Below the pieces are notes generated by a model. The model did no database searches. It saw only the letters and a program-made list of their open reading frames with translations, and was not told where the DNA came from. From positions 3,658,001-3,722,000 of the forward strand of contig NW_015622541.1 of assembly GCF_000835495.1 (NCBI RefSeq): a stretch of 64,000 bases of DNA, given 5' to 3'. This document shows, piece by piece, positions 1-11,033 of the stretch (position 1 is its first letter; each line of letters begins with the position of its first letter). The position numbers were made by a program, and so were the translations under genes. This DNA is from Cladophialophora immunda (lineage: Eukaryota > Ascomycota > Eurotiomycetes > Chaetothyriales > Herpotrichiellaceae).

Positions 1-1611
1 ACTGTATCTTCTGTCCGCAATGGAACGGATGACGCTGAAAAATTCGTGTCCCCAGACGAGCATTCGCTGCTCTTGCCTCGAAGACCATCAGCGGCAAGGA
101 ATACCGATGAAGCAATACCTTTCTCTCGATCCTCCCTCATTCAATCAGGTTTCCGACTATCAAGAAAGACTCTGTGCTGTCTGTGCAGAAACAATTGGCG
201 CGATTTCGAGGCTGGAAGTCCTTCTTTGACACTCTAGCTGGTATGTTGATACTCATTTTATAGGCCACTTTCGAAAGCTCATCAAGTCTAGCACTGCTTG
301 CAGCTCTTCCAATGGGCCGACTGGCAGATAAAATGAGTCACTCCCAGCTGTTCGCATTGATCTTGACTGGGTTTTTGGCGAATCATGCATGGACAATCGC
401 ATTTGGTAAGTCAGCACGTAAGTCAATCTGGATCGAGCTAAAATTGAAAGCATCACAACAACACTTGCCTGTTCAGTGGATTTGGGCGTCTTCTATATTT
501 ACACTGGTAGGAGGTGGCAGTTACGCTGCCGAAATGATGCTGAGCGTTATGCTCTCGAGTACGTGCAGAGTGCATGATCGGTAGGTTCTCCGCTCGAGCT
601 TGAAGACGGCATAGTGTCTTGACGGGATCAGAACAAGGATATTCTACTACGACTATGCTTGTTCATATTTGCCGAGCTCATTGGTTCGGGGATCTCTGCC
701 TGGAGTGTCGGTATATCTCGACAATTACCGATATATCTTGGATTATTCTCTTTGTTATTATGCTTCGCAGTCACTGCTATCATTCCGGAAATCCACGAAA
801 TGTCCGTCGAGGCACAGAGCCCCGATGTCAAGGCGACAGCGGATACGATATGGCCAATGAACAGTCAACGTGACGCCCAGCAAAGAAATTGGTGTCGGTT
901 TCACGAGGAGGTTTACATCAGGCTTACTCTCTTCCAACAGTGTAATATGCTGCTCGCCGCCCCAATTTTCTTTATCACGACTTTCCGGGGCATATCCGTT
1001 CACATGCTTTTACAATATGCCTCCGTTAGATTTGGGTGGAAGCTATCTCAGGTTGGTGACCTGGCATACTCATGACCCTTGCTTATTCTCCGTAATTTGG
1101 ACCAATGCGCTTGTCAGCGAAGTCGCCCTTGTCAATCTTGTCCTCTTTCTGGTCGGCCTCCCTTTTGGTCTTGGAATTATCAGATGCCAATTCAAGATCC
1201 ACGTCCTAAGCCTGGACTTGATTGTTCTCCAGCTAAGTTTATTGTTGTTAGTGCTTGGATCAGTCCTTATTGGTCTTACCTCCACCTCCACGAGCCTACT
1301 TGATGGTACGTTTGGGGACGGTGGTCGATCACACATGCCATACTGATACAGCTCAGCAACGCTGGTTTATGCTCTAGGCTTTGGAGCAAGAGCGACACTA
1401 CTGTCACTGATAACAGCAATGTTCCCAGCAGAAACTAGAGGTAGAATGTACAGCTGCATTCTCCTTATAGAGCAGGCCGGCATGCTCCTTGGGGAGACGT
1501 CACTGCAGTATCTCCCTCGCATATGCGCTTGGTCTATCCAGAGGCTGGCTTGGCCTCTCTTTTATTATTTGCGCCGTAAGGGGTATGTTCCAAAATCTTA
1601 AGCCAAGCTAA
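1..1611 (+). pseudogene. MFS transporter, 5'-truncated and frame-broken
   Basis: A major facilitator superfamily transporter of the type common beside fungal metabolite clusters. Visible family landmarks are a GW-x-FFDTLA stretch before 240, LPMGRLADK (about 303-329), FTLVGGGS (about 496-519), RTRIFYYDYA (about 579, then 632-659), AELIGSGISAW, LLQYASVRFGW and MFPAETRGRMYS (1419). Introns that keep the frame are 241-291, 581-631, 1056-1122 and 1306-1356. Two places need a frame change that no intron can supply. One is at about 657-662, between RTRIFYYDYA and LFIFAELIGSG. The other is at about 1503-1509, between GETSL and SISLAYALGLSRGWLGL. The shifted frame ends at 1611. The 5' end lies outside the window. 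Either the gene is decayed or the sequence has two indel errors; decay is an inference. Confidence 0.7.
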
Positions 1612-2683
1612 ATCTTCTAGTGCTGCTACTTGATTGCTTTCCTTTGCGCTTGTAAAATTCAATTGAAAGATCTCCCTCAGAACAAGAGGGTAAACATGAT
1701 AGGGGCGAGAAGTTAACAACGTGTATGTTCGCACCATTTTCGTTCAGGAAAGGGAGCGCGGCCGCTTTAATCGGGCACGTGACGGAGCATCGAGGATGCC
1801 CGGCGGAGCCCGGGAGAGCGTCGTGGGAGCCACGGCAGAGTACGGGGAAGTGCGCCCGAGCACCGGGGAGGCAAGCCCGAGCACTGCGCGAGCCACAGGG
1901 GGCGCTGCCTAATGCCATTGCCTATTCGTAGGCGCCCAGTTCAGGCTCAGGGTTCCCCTTTGGGCCTCACATACGATGGTGCGTAAAGGACAAGCACAAC
2001 ATTAGCCACCACCGCGTGGCACAGAATCAGCACGTGACAGACTGAAATCGTCCCGTCTTGGTCTTGGTTTCTCGCTTTCGAGTCAGCCTACAACACGCCC
2101 CTATTCAATCCCTCCCTTGCCCTAGGTCTGTTCTTCCCTACTACAGATCGCTAGCTGTTGAACCCAAGAGAAAAATGCCTAGACTCGACCTATCGATTTT
2201 CCCATCCCAACCTTCTTGAGACGCCTGCCACAGGCGGAAATCCCTCCAACCTACCTCTTCTTCACCTAGCACTCCAGGTCGGCCACTTTGTTTGCACCTG
2301 AGGGAATCATTTCACACACTCGATCCATCGGGCATTGGAACCCTAGCACATGGCGTTACATTCGATTCCTCTTCAGTTCGCCGAGAAGCAGTTGCATGAT
2401 CAACTAGCTTTGGAGGAAACTTGTTCACAAAGGACGACGAATGGAAACATTTCAATGTGCAGGAAAACAAACATTGACCAGGCCCTACTATTTGACACAA
2501 TGGAAAGTGTGGAGCAATGAATCTTGCCAGCGGCGTCAATGAAGGTCTGGTGCAGTTTCTGCTCGTGCTCTTCGTCTTGGACTTTCTCCTGGAATGTGTT
2601 CCAGATCTCTACGAACCAAAGGATAGGGGGTATACTACGACTTCCACGAAAATCCTGTGGTTGCTTCACAAAGCCCTAACCGG
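1612..2683. other. Intergenic spacer with a GC-rich block
   Basis: No gene is supported here. Positions about 1750-1915 form a strongly GC- and purine-rich block (NotI-like site, CACGTG, a repeated GCCCGAGCAC word) that stands out from the flanks. Short open frames in it have no recognisable content. The segment lies between the 3' end of the MFS remnant and the 3' end of the next gene on the minus strand. Confidence 0.5.
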
Positions 2684-3836
2684 TTACTTGCTCGCCGCAA
2701 TGGCGGACTCGAATACCGACCTCACGCCTTCCAGCAGATCCTTCTTCGTGTGTACTGGCTGCCATCCGTATTCCCGGGCGAGGTCCGCTTTGGTCAATGA
2801 CCTGATACGGCGTGTCAGCAATTGGTTTCAAGACAAAATTGTAAAAGCGCCTTACGTAGATCCAAGACCCACTTCGCACACCGACGGAAACGGAAACAAT
2901 ACTTCGGCGGCCTGTTCTGGGGAAAGATGGCTGATTTCTTTGGTCTTCAATACTCCCAGCTGCACGCCCACGTCGGCAATGGTCTGAGAGAGCTCGAGCC
3001 AGGTGAAAGTACCATTCTCGGAAAACAGAAGGTCTTGCTCTCCGCTTACGACCCCTTGCCCAGAAACGATTCTCGACAGTAGGATGGCATAAAGCGAGCA
3101 TAGGTCGTCGATGGAAACCAAATTCCAGCTTCCTAATCCATCTCCAACGACGACCGCCTGCTTCGATTTGATCGCGGCGCCCACAAGCAAAGGAACTTGG
3201 ATCGTGGTACGGTTAAAATAACCTGTTCCTTTACCGAAGATCAAGGGCGACATAACACTAGTGGTCTTAACGCCCTCCCTTAACCCAGCGTCTAGTACGG
3301 CGAGATCCGACGTACGCTGGCCGAAGGTATCGACCGACTCCCGGAATCGCTGGTAAGCAAAGATGTTTTCTTTATCCGAGTATGTTCGGGTCTCGGTGAA
3401 GCCCTTGGTGATAGGTTGATTCGCAATGTTGGAGGTTCCAGATTGGTGAATGTAGTAGACCTCTTGCGCAGTCCTCACTTTTCTTTGGCCTTGTCCTGCT
3501 ATCAGCGCCTCACAATATGATGGTTGGAAGGTGAAGGCCGGATCGATGATAATATCGAAACCGGCCCCGATCTTCTGGAACTGGTTGATAGCGTTGGTAT
3601 CATCAAAGTGTACCACGTCAATGCCCTCCTCAGAGAGCACTTTTGCGTGCTGCTCGCTGCGAACGAGTGCCGATAGCCTCACCGAACTAAACACGATATC
3701 TTTGGATCTGAGAAGGGAAGCCAGAATCGATCCACCACTGAGGAATCATCCGTCAGAAAGTCGCAATATCAAATTGCACAATCCGAACATACATGTAACC
3801 TGAGACGCCCGTCACAAGAACCGTGGTACTCGCCAT
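2684..3836 (-). CDS. Atypical extended SDR, NmrA/epimerase-like NAD(P)-binding protein
   Basis: Predicted 347-aa oxidoreductase of the extended/atypical short-chain dehydrogenase family. Three exons close in frame: 3836-3793, 3737-2856 and 2801-2684. The first two join to give the Rossmann motif TGVSGYIGG (residues 8-16) followed by SILASLLRSKD. The middle exon carries GDGLGSWNLVSIDDLCSLY, typical of the epimerase C-terminal half. The last exon supplies the family-like tail SLTKADLAREYGWQP. Both introns are GT-AG. The N-terminal ATG at 3836 is the only start that reaches the glycine motif. A YxxxK catalytic pair is not obvious, so it could be a sensor-like NmrA protein rather than an enzyme. 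The substrate is unknown. It sits between a decayed transporter and a GST, which suggests a tailoring or detoxification role (inference). Confidence 0.85.
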
Positions 3837-4383
3837 CCTTGATGTTCAGCTCCACGACTTGGAACTTGGTATATAGCTGCGATAAGACCCGATGCCAGTC
3901 GAAGAATGGGAAGAAAATTGAAAATGAGAACCCGTTTGTACCATTTCACCTCAGAGGTTTTGAATTGGTATTTTTTTATGTTCGTCCACTGGTCACCAAA
4001 GGCCAAAACGCGACCCGTGGTCGAAGAGTTCGTCCGTGAGGCGACCGAACATGAAGGGCGGCGGATCAGAGCGCATCTGGAACGGACGTGAGCGGACATG
4101 GTGGTGGATCCTCTATTGAAGGGTGCGATTCGACAGGTCGAGTTTAGATTGCTTGATAATCAATATGCTGGAAGTCCAGCAACAGAAGCTTCGTTTTGCC
4201 GAAGGACTCCTCTATCAATACATCACATGGTAGCCTAGGCCTCTTGCATGGGACAAGGGTTGATGTAATGAACATACAGGGGAATCTGTCCGATACAAGG
4301 AAAGAAAACTCCGTGTTCTCTAAACTGGATCTACAGTGAATGTTGGAACATCAGTCCCAACTCTCCACCGTCCAAGTGAACTC
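3837..4383. other. Promoter region of the SDR, no gene seen
   Basis: Spacer between the SDR start and the 3' end of the GST-like gene, both on the minus strand. Open frames on both strands lack any recognisable domain. It most likely holds the SDR promoter. Confidence 0.4.
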
Positions 4384-5568
4384 TCATGCCAATCTGTAAC
4401 GGTAGCTGTGATATTGTATAGGCCGCTCCAAGCTCAAGGAGAATAGTTCCCTACCCCCATACATAGACATGGTAGTAATGAAGCGCTTTCTGTCCTCAGC
4501 GGATAGGTCCTGAAGAGCTTGAGAGAAGGTTTGAAATTGGAAAGCTGAGTCTACAAAGGCCATACGCTCCACGACTGTTCCAAGCAGCTCGAATTCGATC
4601 TTGCCACAGGTTGGATGAGCGCCGAGCCGACTCGGATCATCCAGGTAGTCCCCGCTTCTAAGCTGTGGCTTTTGATTCATCATTTTGTTGAATGCCACAA
4701 CACTTGCTGCGTGTTCTGGGACGATTCGTACAAACAAGTATTTGAGAAACGGTATCAAAGTCTCCGGGATGGTGTCATGAGCCAGCGATGGGTCAACTGT
4801 TGGGTAGCCACCATCAAACCACTCCAATTGAACCATTCGCTCAGCCCAGCGAGCGACCGAAGGAGCTCTAGTCCGCATGAGGTACGCGGGGACTGGGTCG
4901 CGTGCCAAATGCGCCCACACCATGGTCATGAACCCGCAATCAGCAATAGTGGGAGCCGCACCTAGAAAGTAAGGATAGGCTTTGAAATGGTTGTTCAGAA
5001 TGTCGAGACATTCTTCCCAGGCCTTCTCGATCACACTGATCGTTTCCTTTCGGATTCCCAGCCCAGGTAGATAGTCGGATGTGAAGCTGGCAGTCTGCTC
5101 CTTCCGTGTAACGTGAGAACGTGGGGCGACCCAATCCGCGAAAGCACTGTCAAGGAAGCCCTCTTGCCGATCTTCATAGCTCCAACGATAGTGCATGCCA
5201 GGCTTGTGAAAGCCGTCGGAGCCCAGGAGATTAATGAGATGTGCTACGGCTTTGAGGAGCGGAGTGGTCGGGATGAGGCTGCGCTTAAGCTTGGTTGCTG
5301 CTTGATGCTCAAAGTATAGGATTGCTTCAGTCGTGTCTTGCAAGATGAGTCCGTCTTCAAGTTCGATGACAGGAATCACGAAGTAGCCGATCAACGGGAC
5401 TATTTCTTCGTGAAAACGGGGTTCGTTGGCGAAGCGCTCTTCAACTTGCAGGCCGGACTTGGCTATAAATCCGCGCAGTTTACCGGAGAAGGCTGAGGAC
5501 GGAGCACTCCAGAAGATTGGTTTATCGTGGGATTTCCCCGTCGACAAGTACACGCTGTCGATCTTCAT
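4384..5568 (-). CDS. Glutathione S-transferase-like protein
   Basis: Single-exon 394-aa protein. The N-terminal about 90 residues look like a thioredoxin-fold GST_N domain, with IPVIELEDGLILQDTTEAILYFE matching the cis-proline and Ser/Thr glutathione-binding region (VIPVIE, then QDTTEAI). A helical C-terminal domain follows, with APTIADCGFMTMVWAHLARDP equivalent to the GST_C N-capping box (T-x-A-D). The protein is much longer than canonical GSTs of about 220 aa, with an extra C-terminal 130 residues after the GST_C core. This matches a fungal group of large GST-domain proteins. The ATG at 5568 starts immediately before a beta-strand-rich segment and is the first in frame. A role in conjugating or isomerising electrophilic metabolites is inferred from the family. 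Activity is unproven and no cysteine-type active site is obvious. Confidence 0.8.
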   Translation of the reverse strand: MKIDSVYLSTGKSHDKPIFWSAPSSAFSGKLRGFIAKSGLQVEERFANEPRFHEEIVPLIGYFVIPVIELEDGLILQDTTEAILYFEHQAATKLKRSLIPTTPLLKAVAHLINLLGSDGFHKPGMHYRWSYEDRQEGFLDSAFADWVAPRSHVTRKEQTASFTSDYLPGLGIRKETISVIEKAWEECLDILNNHFKAYPYFLGAAPTIADCGFMTMVWAHLARDPVPAYLMRTRAPSVARWAERMVQLEWFDGGYPTVDPSLAHDTIPETLIPFLKYLFVRIVPEHAASVVAFNKMMNQKPQLRSGDYLDDPSRLGAHPTCGKIEFELLGTVVERMAFVDSAFQFQTFSQALQDLSAEDRKRFITTMSMYGGRELFSLSLERPIQYHSYRYRLA

Positions 5569-7040
5569 CTTCTCTAAGATGTCGTTGCTGAACGAAAAGT
5601 TGGCTGGTTCTGAACAAAGGGAGAGTTGTTGCGAGTAATACTCAGGAAAATTAACCCGAATGCTGCTGAAGACGAGCGGGAGCTATCTTATAGTGTTTCA
5701 CCAAGCCGTTGGACTCTCAAGGACACAAACTTCGGCTTGTCACAAATGCGTGAGACCTCCCAAGGCAGAAGAGCGAAGACTCGACGGCCGGTGTTCTGAC
5801 CGATAGAAGAGGTTGTGGGGAATTAAATTGCTTTCCCTGTATAATAATTGTGTGGCGTACGAAGACGGAGCCGCAGCAGCAGAGGTGGGAGCCGTGTGCA
5901 GGTGCGACGTGACATGAATTGCTAGCACCGATGCAGTGCCAAAGGCGTATAGACATGAATCTAAGTACGAATTTGGAAAGCATGCCAAGAGAAGCTTCCT
6001 CGCATTTTGAACCGCTGCACTCGATTGAACCAATCATCATCGCAGTCTTAGCGTTTTGGGGGCTTCCGTTCTTGCATCCGCTCGGGCGCCGGAAACTCTC
6101 ACCGAGCTTACGGTGGCCCATCTGAAGCATTCTGTCGACAGCTCCACTGGTCATGCACCGGGGTGGTATTGATGTACCATTATTACCAGGAAGTTGACAT
6201 GCTTTTCGGAAAAGACCCAGCGAGTCACTTGGCAGATTTCGATAGTCGTTGAGAACAAAGCCTGATTTCCTGTCACGGGATTCTGGAATGGAGAGCAAAG
6301 ATTTCCCAACAGAATTCCTCAATCATCGAGCATCGTGGCAAGGTGATCGTCAGATCAGTCAATGTTCTGGAGTGTGCTATCACTATACCGTCGAGCCACT
6401 GGCACAAGGTGAGACTACGTAGTTTCCCTAGAGATCTTCTTTCAATAAACTACTAGTCGTACCAGGGATTAACATTTGAAACACCGTGATTGATTTAATA
6501 ACTCTCATGTAGCTGCACTCTAAGTCAACGACACTGATAGCGCTAGGGTACTCATGAGATTGGAATGACCAGACCCCAATATTAGGCCCAGTATGATGCG
6601 AATTTAGCAACTAGATTCTTCGGTGAGATCCTGGTATGAGCATCAATTGGCCTAGGCTACCAGGCTCGACAATTACACAGCGGGGTTTAATTCTGGAAAT
6701 GAACTTTTGGTGCGCTCTATCCCTGCCAAAAGGGGTAACTGGATAACTAATGAAGTAGGCATAGCCAAAATAATTCATAGCGTTGCGGTGTTATAATTTA
6801 GGATGACTGTGGCAAAGTGGTAGGCAGTGGGGGGTTCGCTTATATTGGCAGGCTCTCTTATAAAGCACGTTGAGTGATGTTCATAAGTTGGGTTTGAGGT
6901 ACGCGAAGTCTGTAGGCTGCAGGAAATGTAGAGACAACAGACGTGAGAAGAAAGGAACGTGCCAAGTCGAAACCAGTATATACTCTCCTCTATTGCTTAG
7001 GTCTAAAGACTTCTACCGAAGCTCACGTGTCCAGACATAA
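5569..7040. other. AT-richer gene-poor spacer
   Basis: About 1.5 kb without a supportable gene. A minus-strand open frame at 5717-6322 has no ATG near its beginning and no recognisable domain. The stretch 6400-7000 is visibly AT-rich. The spacer separates two minus-strand genes and must contain the GST-like gene's promoter near 5570-5900. Confidence 0.4.
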
Positions 7041-8345
7041 TCACGCCAAGCCTTCAAGACCAGCCATAACGCTTTCCTCGAGGCCTGTGTAGCCAGGCAC
7101 CCCAAAGAATGACTTGATCAGGTCTTCGGCCTGATCACGCGGCTTGATCTCCATAGTGTCTTGTCCTTCATTTGGTGGAGGAGCAGGAGTATTGTCGTTG
7201 TCTGGGCGCAGCCTTCGAAGAAGATCAATCATGTCGGTCCAGTTGAAGGGCGCTGCAAACGGGAACAGCCGCTGAGATTGGACGGTTGGGTCCAGGAGAG
7301 CCGCGACGTGGACTCGCGCGTCGTCTCGAACGTTGATGTACCATTCTGGAAAAAAAATGAGTACGGTCAGTACTGACATCGGAACATATTGAAAGAATAG
7401 ATAGAAATCCATCGATGGGAAAAAGGGCGGAGGGGAATATACGAGGAGGCAGTAGTTTGGTTACGAAGTCGTCTCCCTTGAGGAGTTGTCGAATGAACCC
7501 CATTGTGCTTCCGCCAATCTCGGGGGAGAGGATCGGTCCAACCTGGAGTTAGTGTCAAATATCAGAATCTGAGAATACTGTGTGTGTGCCGGTAACATTA
7601 CGTTGAATGGAGGAAGAACGGTGTTAAACGCAAATCTCGGCTTATTCTTCTCGACCCATTTCCATGCCTGTCGCTCTCCTTCTACCTTGGAGGCAGCATA
7701 GACCTGAAACCCTCTAGCCTCTTGTGGTGTATCATCGCTCCAAGCAGCATTGACTGCCGCGTCATTCCAGGTGTCTTTAACAGTACATATTAGTCGGTTT
7801 CCCGATATATTTGTCAAGAGAAATCTAACAAACCTCGGTCAATGACGGTCTTGCTGCTTGATCCAATGACATAGGAGGCCGCGCAGGAAGATGTAAGGAC
7901 GACACTTTTGATCAATGGCTGAGTAGCGGCAGCTTCCATCAGATTGAGGGATCCCGCCACCACTTTTGGGATCACGAGGTTTGGGTCGGGGCTGACAGAG
8001 AGATCGGAAGCCTAAGAAACTCAAGATGCGGATTAATGAAAGGCTTGAAGAGATTGTATAAGATAGAAGCCAACTCACGATATGCACGACGCCTGAGACT
8101 CCCTTGACAGCCGCGTCAAAGGAAGATTCGTCCTCCATCCTTTGTACGATGACAGTCTCAAACCTGCCTTGGCCGTATTTGTCGTCGAAGTACTCGTTCA
8201 ACCAAGGTTTCTCAGCGCGAACGGTGCCACGAACATTGTACCCCTCTTCTAGAAGGACATCTACTACATGCGACGCAATGTATCCGTTGGCGCCTGTGAC
8301 AAGCACAAGCTCGCCTCTTGTGAGTCTGCGCCTTGACCATGACAT
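7041..8345 (-). CDS. NAD(P)-dependent ketoreductase, GRE2/dihydroflavonol-4-reductase-like
   Basis: Predicted 340-aa extended SDR. Five exons: 8345-8079, 8011-7834, 7774-7602, 7542-7443 and 7345-7041, all with GT-AG introns and consistent phases. The Rossmann motif TGANGYIASHVVD is at residues 17-29. After splicing, HIASDLSVSPDPN and VVLTSSCAASYVIG follow, and the catalytic YAASK (YxxxK) lies in GFQVYAASKVEGER. The C-terminal exon begins QWYINVRDDARVHVAALL, the usual substrate-domain strand of GRE2-type reductases. The family reduces aldehydes or ketones using NADPH. The gene is divergent from a Zn2Cys6 regulator gene, so the shared 720-bp spacer may control both. The substrate is unknown. 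Confidence 0.92.
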
Positions 8346-9066
8346 GTTGTTTGTCTGAAGGCGGCACTGGTGGATTCAGATGCTGGGGTAGTTATGGTTG
8401 CAGAGTCGACGACCGTGTCTTGCAGCTGCGGAAAATCAACGTTCGGATGCTGTTGTTTCTTATATTGACACTGCGGGTTCCCAAAGACTGTGAACGGCAT
8501 TTCTCACGGTCCCCATCTCGGAGATCACCTTTTGCTTGCTAGGTTCGCCATTATCTGAACGATGATGGAGTCCAATTCTCGCTGAGCCTAGATCTTGTGC
8601 GATGGGTTCTCAAAGTCCCCTTCGGGCTTAGGCACTTCTCATGGGGACTCTTTGCTCGTGTATTGTCTCATATGGCGAAGGTGGCAAGGTGACGACGTAA
8701 GGTTAAATCCATTATTTTAATAAAGAAGTTCATGCAGGGGCGGATGCAAAAGCGCAATTCGGACGAGAATGGACTAGTGCTTCTAATCTTGTCGGAGATA
8801 ATGCTCCCGCTTCGAGTTTGTCACGAGGCCCCCTTCCCCCAACCCCCCAAACTGTGGAGCGGTGACCTAAAGTGTATTATTTCGAATCTCTTGCTTCTTT
8901 ATAAATGAGTTGGTCCCACGGCCAGCTGCACGAGTGGATTATCTGCGGAAACACAGGGGTGGACGAGGGGGCCGGTTTTCTCTCTTCGGGTAAGTCTGTC
9001 TCTTTGAAGTCGAAAACGACTGTGGCGTACTCATTTTTCGTCACCACTAGTAAGCAAGCTGCATTC
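8346..9066. promoter_or_regulatory. Divergent promoter region, ketoreductase / Zn2Cys6 regulator
   Basis: Spacer of 721 bp between the divergently transcribed ketoreductase and regulator. A TATA-like TATAAAT lies near 8899. An upstream in-frame ATG at 8905 could extend the regulator N-terminus by 54 residues, but ATG 9067 directly precedes the DNA-binding domain and is preferred. No gene is seen in the spacer. Confidence 0.45.
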
Positions 9067-11033
9067 ATGGCTCAATTCGTAGAACTCGACATCACTGCTG
9101 CACGAGCGGCATGCGTGCCTTGTCGAAGGCGGAAGCGAAAATGCACCAAGGATCTGCGCGGATGCTCGACTTGTATCAGGTGAGCTAAGACATCACCTTC
9201 AATTCAAGCCCCGTTAGTCATGATTGACAGGGCATCGGAATGCTGACGATACAGAGGTATTGTAGACTGGGCTGTCGATGTTTCTATGATCAAACCCCAC
9301 GGCTTCCATTCGTCGCTACCGAGAAGCCCTCAACGCTCGGGCAGTCGACCCTGGTCCTTCAGCATTCCACATCACCAAGCAACAACGCCACGTGCCGGAC
9401 CGGATCTTACCATTTACCTGCCAGCCTAGGTGTCTCCTCGTACGATTGTACGGGGATTTGTCAGAGTGATAGCCTCTTTGCTGAGGCCATCAAGCTGGCT
9501 GGCCCGCTTGGGGACATTAAACATCAGACGTCCAAGTACTTTGCGTCCATCCATATCTGGCTACCAGTCGTTTCGCGCGTGCGGTTCTATGACGCCGTCA
9601 GAAGACTTCCGGGCGACTTATCCTCTCGTACGGCATGGATTCTACTAGGCTGTACCATGCGTATGATTGCTTACGTCCCACACGATGGTACAGCTACGGG
9701 CACTGGAAACATGAACGAGTCACTGTACAGACAAGTCAAACGAATGCTCCTTCTAACCGAGCTGGAGTGCAAACCATCCTTGGACCTAGTCCAGGCTTGG
9801 CTGTTGATGGCAAGTTACGAAATAGGCCATGGGCTAGAGTCGGCCGCATACCTGTCCATTGGGTCATGTGCACGGCTGGCCATCTTGTTAGGACTCGAAC
9901 GTAAATTCGACGGTGGCGCTAATTCGACATTGATGGAGGAGAAATCCCGTACCTGGTGGGGAATTGTTATCGTGGAAAGGTGCGCAGACAACATTAATGC
10001 CCCCTCCGATAACCCTGATGCTGTGTGGTGCGAATATTATGCATTCTTCGGTCTTTTGCTTATGGCAGCGGACACGCAGACACATCAATTTGGCATTCCC
10101 CCACCGACCTTTACTCACGTCGGATCCAGAGGCCAACGGCTACCTGCCCGCGTATGATGATGATAAGTGGGATGATGGGGTGCGTAAATTTCCTTCCCGC
10201 CTGTCTCAGAAATGTTTGGAGACAATAGATCATTTTACTGACCATTTGCGGAGTCCGGCCAATCTCGTGCCTCCGTCCCAATGACAACTTCCTCGGACAT
10301 TCCAGCGGGACCTTTTGCACGGGAAGTCCAAGCAGCAACTCTGCTTGGACGCACTCTCACCCATATCACAAAACCGACGCCCGATGTTGAATTCAATGTG
10401 GCAGAATCGCGCCAATTAGACCGCACCTTGACTTCCTTTCTCAGCGTCCTGCCCGCTGAGGATGTGCTCAAGCCCTGTTCTGCCTATTGTGGCGCCATGG
10501 GAATATGTACCAGGTCAGAGAGAATCAAGGCGGACGTTTGCAGGAGAACGGCAGACAATCTGACGGGTGTTACAGTGCGCTACTACTCCTGCATACTTAT
10601 GAGGTGAACCACCAACACAACTTCCAAAACGACTGGCACAACTTCCCTTCATCTCAAGATGCCATAGGTTTCTGCTGTGATTTCGTCATCGAGCGGGCAG
10701 CCAAGTATACCTCGGAGCTGGCCACGGTTGACATCGACAGCCTCTCGCCCTTTGCTCCGCACGCCATCTATCAGGCTTCTGTCCTCCAATATCGATTTTT
10801 GGCCCAGAGTGGTAGTAACAAGCATACAGCTGATATCCGTCTTCGGTTGGACATGCTGGAAGAGATGTTGGCTTCATTCAGCCGGCGATGGGGCACTGCA
10901 GGTGAAGGGGTCCCCTTCCATGTTCGTGACATGCCGTTTCCTTACTGACCTCAGTTTAGGACAATTGTACCAGCGATTGCGTGGTGTTCTCCCTCTTGAA
11001 GGAACACTGACAAATAGACCGGCGCTAACCTGA
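9067..11033 (+). CDS. Zn2Cys6 binuclear-cluster transcription factor
   Basis: Predicted 531-aa regulator from six exons: 9067-9179, 9257-9979, 10080-10179, 10254-10513, 10576-10901 and 10960-11033. The frame closes through all introns. The binuclear cluster ACVPCRRRKRKC followed by CSTC is at residues about 14-40; its last cysteines (RYCRLGC) come from exon 2. The middle-homology region (fungal_trans) is recognisable from YFASIHIWLPVVSRVRFYDAV, MNESLYRQVKRMLLLTELE, SCARLAILLGLE and EKSRTWWGIVIVERHIN. Splicing restores DPEANGYLPAYDDDKWDDG and then DIPAGPFAREVQAATLLGR, both characteristic. The gene lies head-to-head with the ketoreductase and is the first of three regulators in the cluster-like region, so local pathway control is a reasonable inference. 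The spacing after CSTC is one residue longer than the commonest form. Confidence 0.92.

Noticed and set aside
3812..4099. A minus-strand frame reading VLAFGDQ, reminiscent of a PKS starter-unit domain
   Set aside because: Only a few residues match, nothing continues the similarity, and it overlaps the SDR promoter and start.
5717..6322. 201-aa minus-strand open frame, possibly a regulator
   Set aside because: It begins with TTG, has no domain or zinc motif, and lies in an AT-rich spacer.
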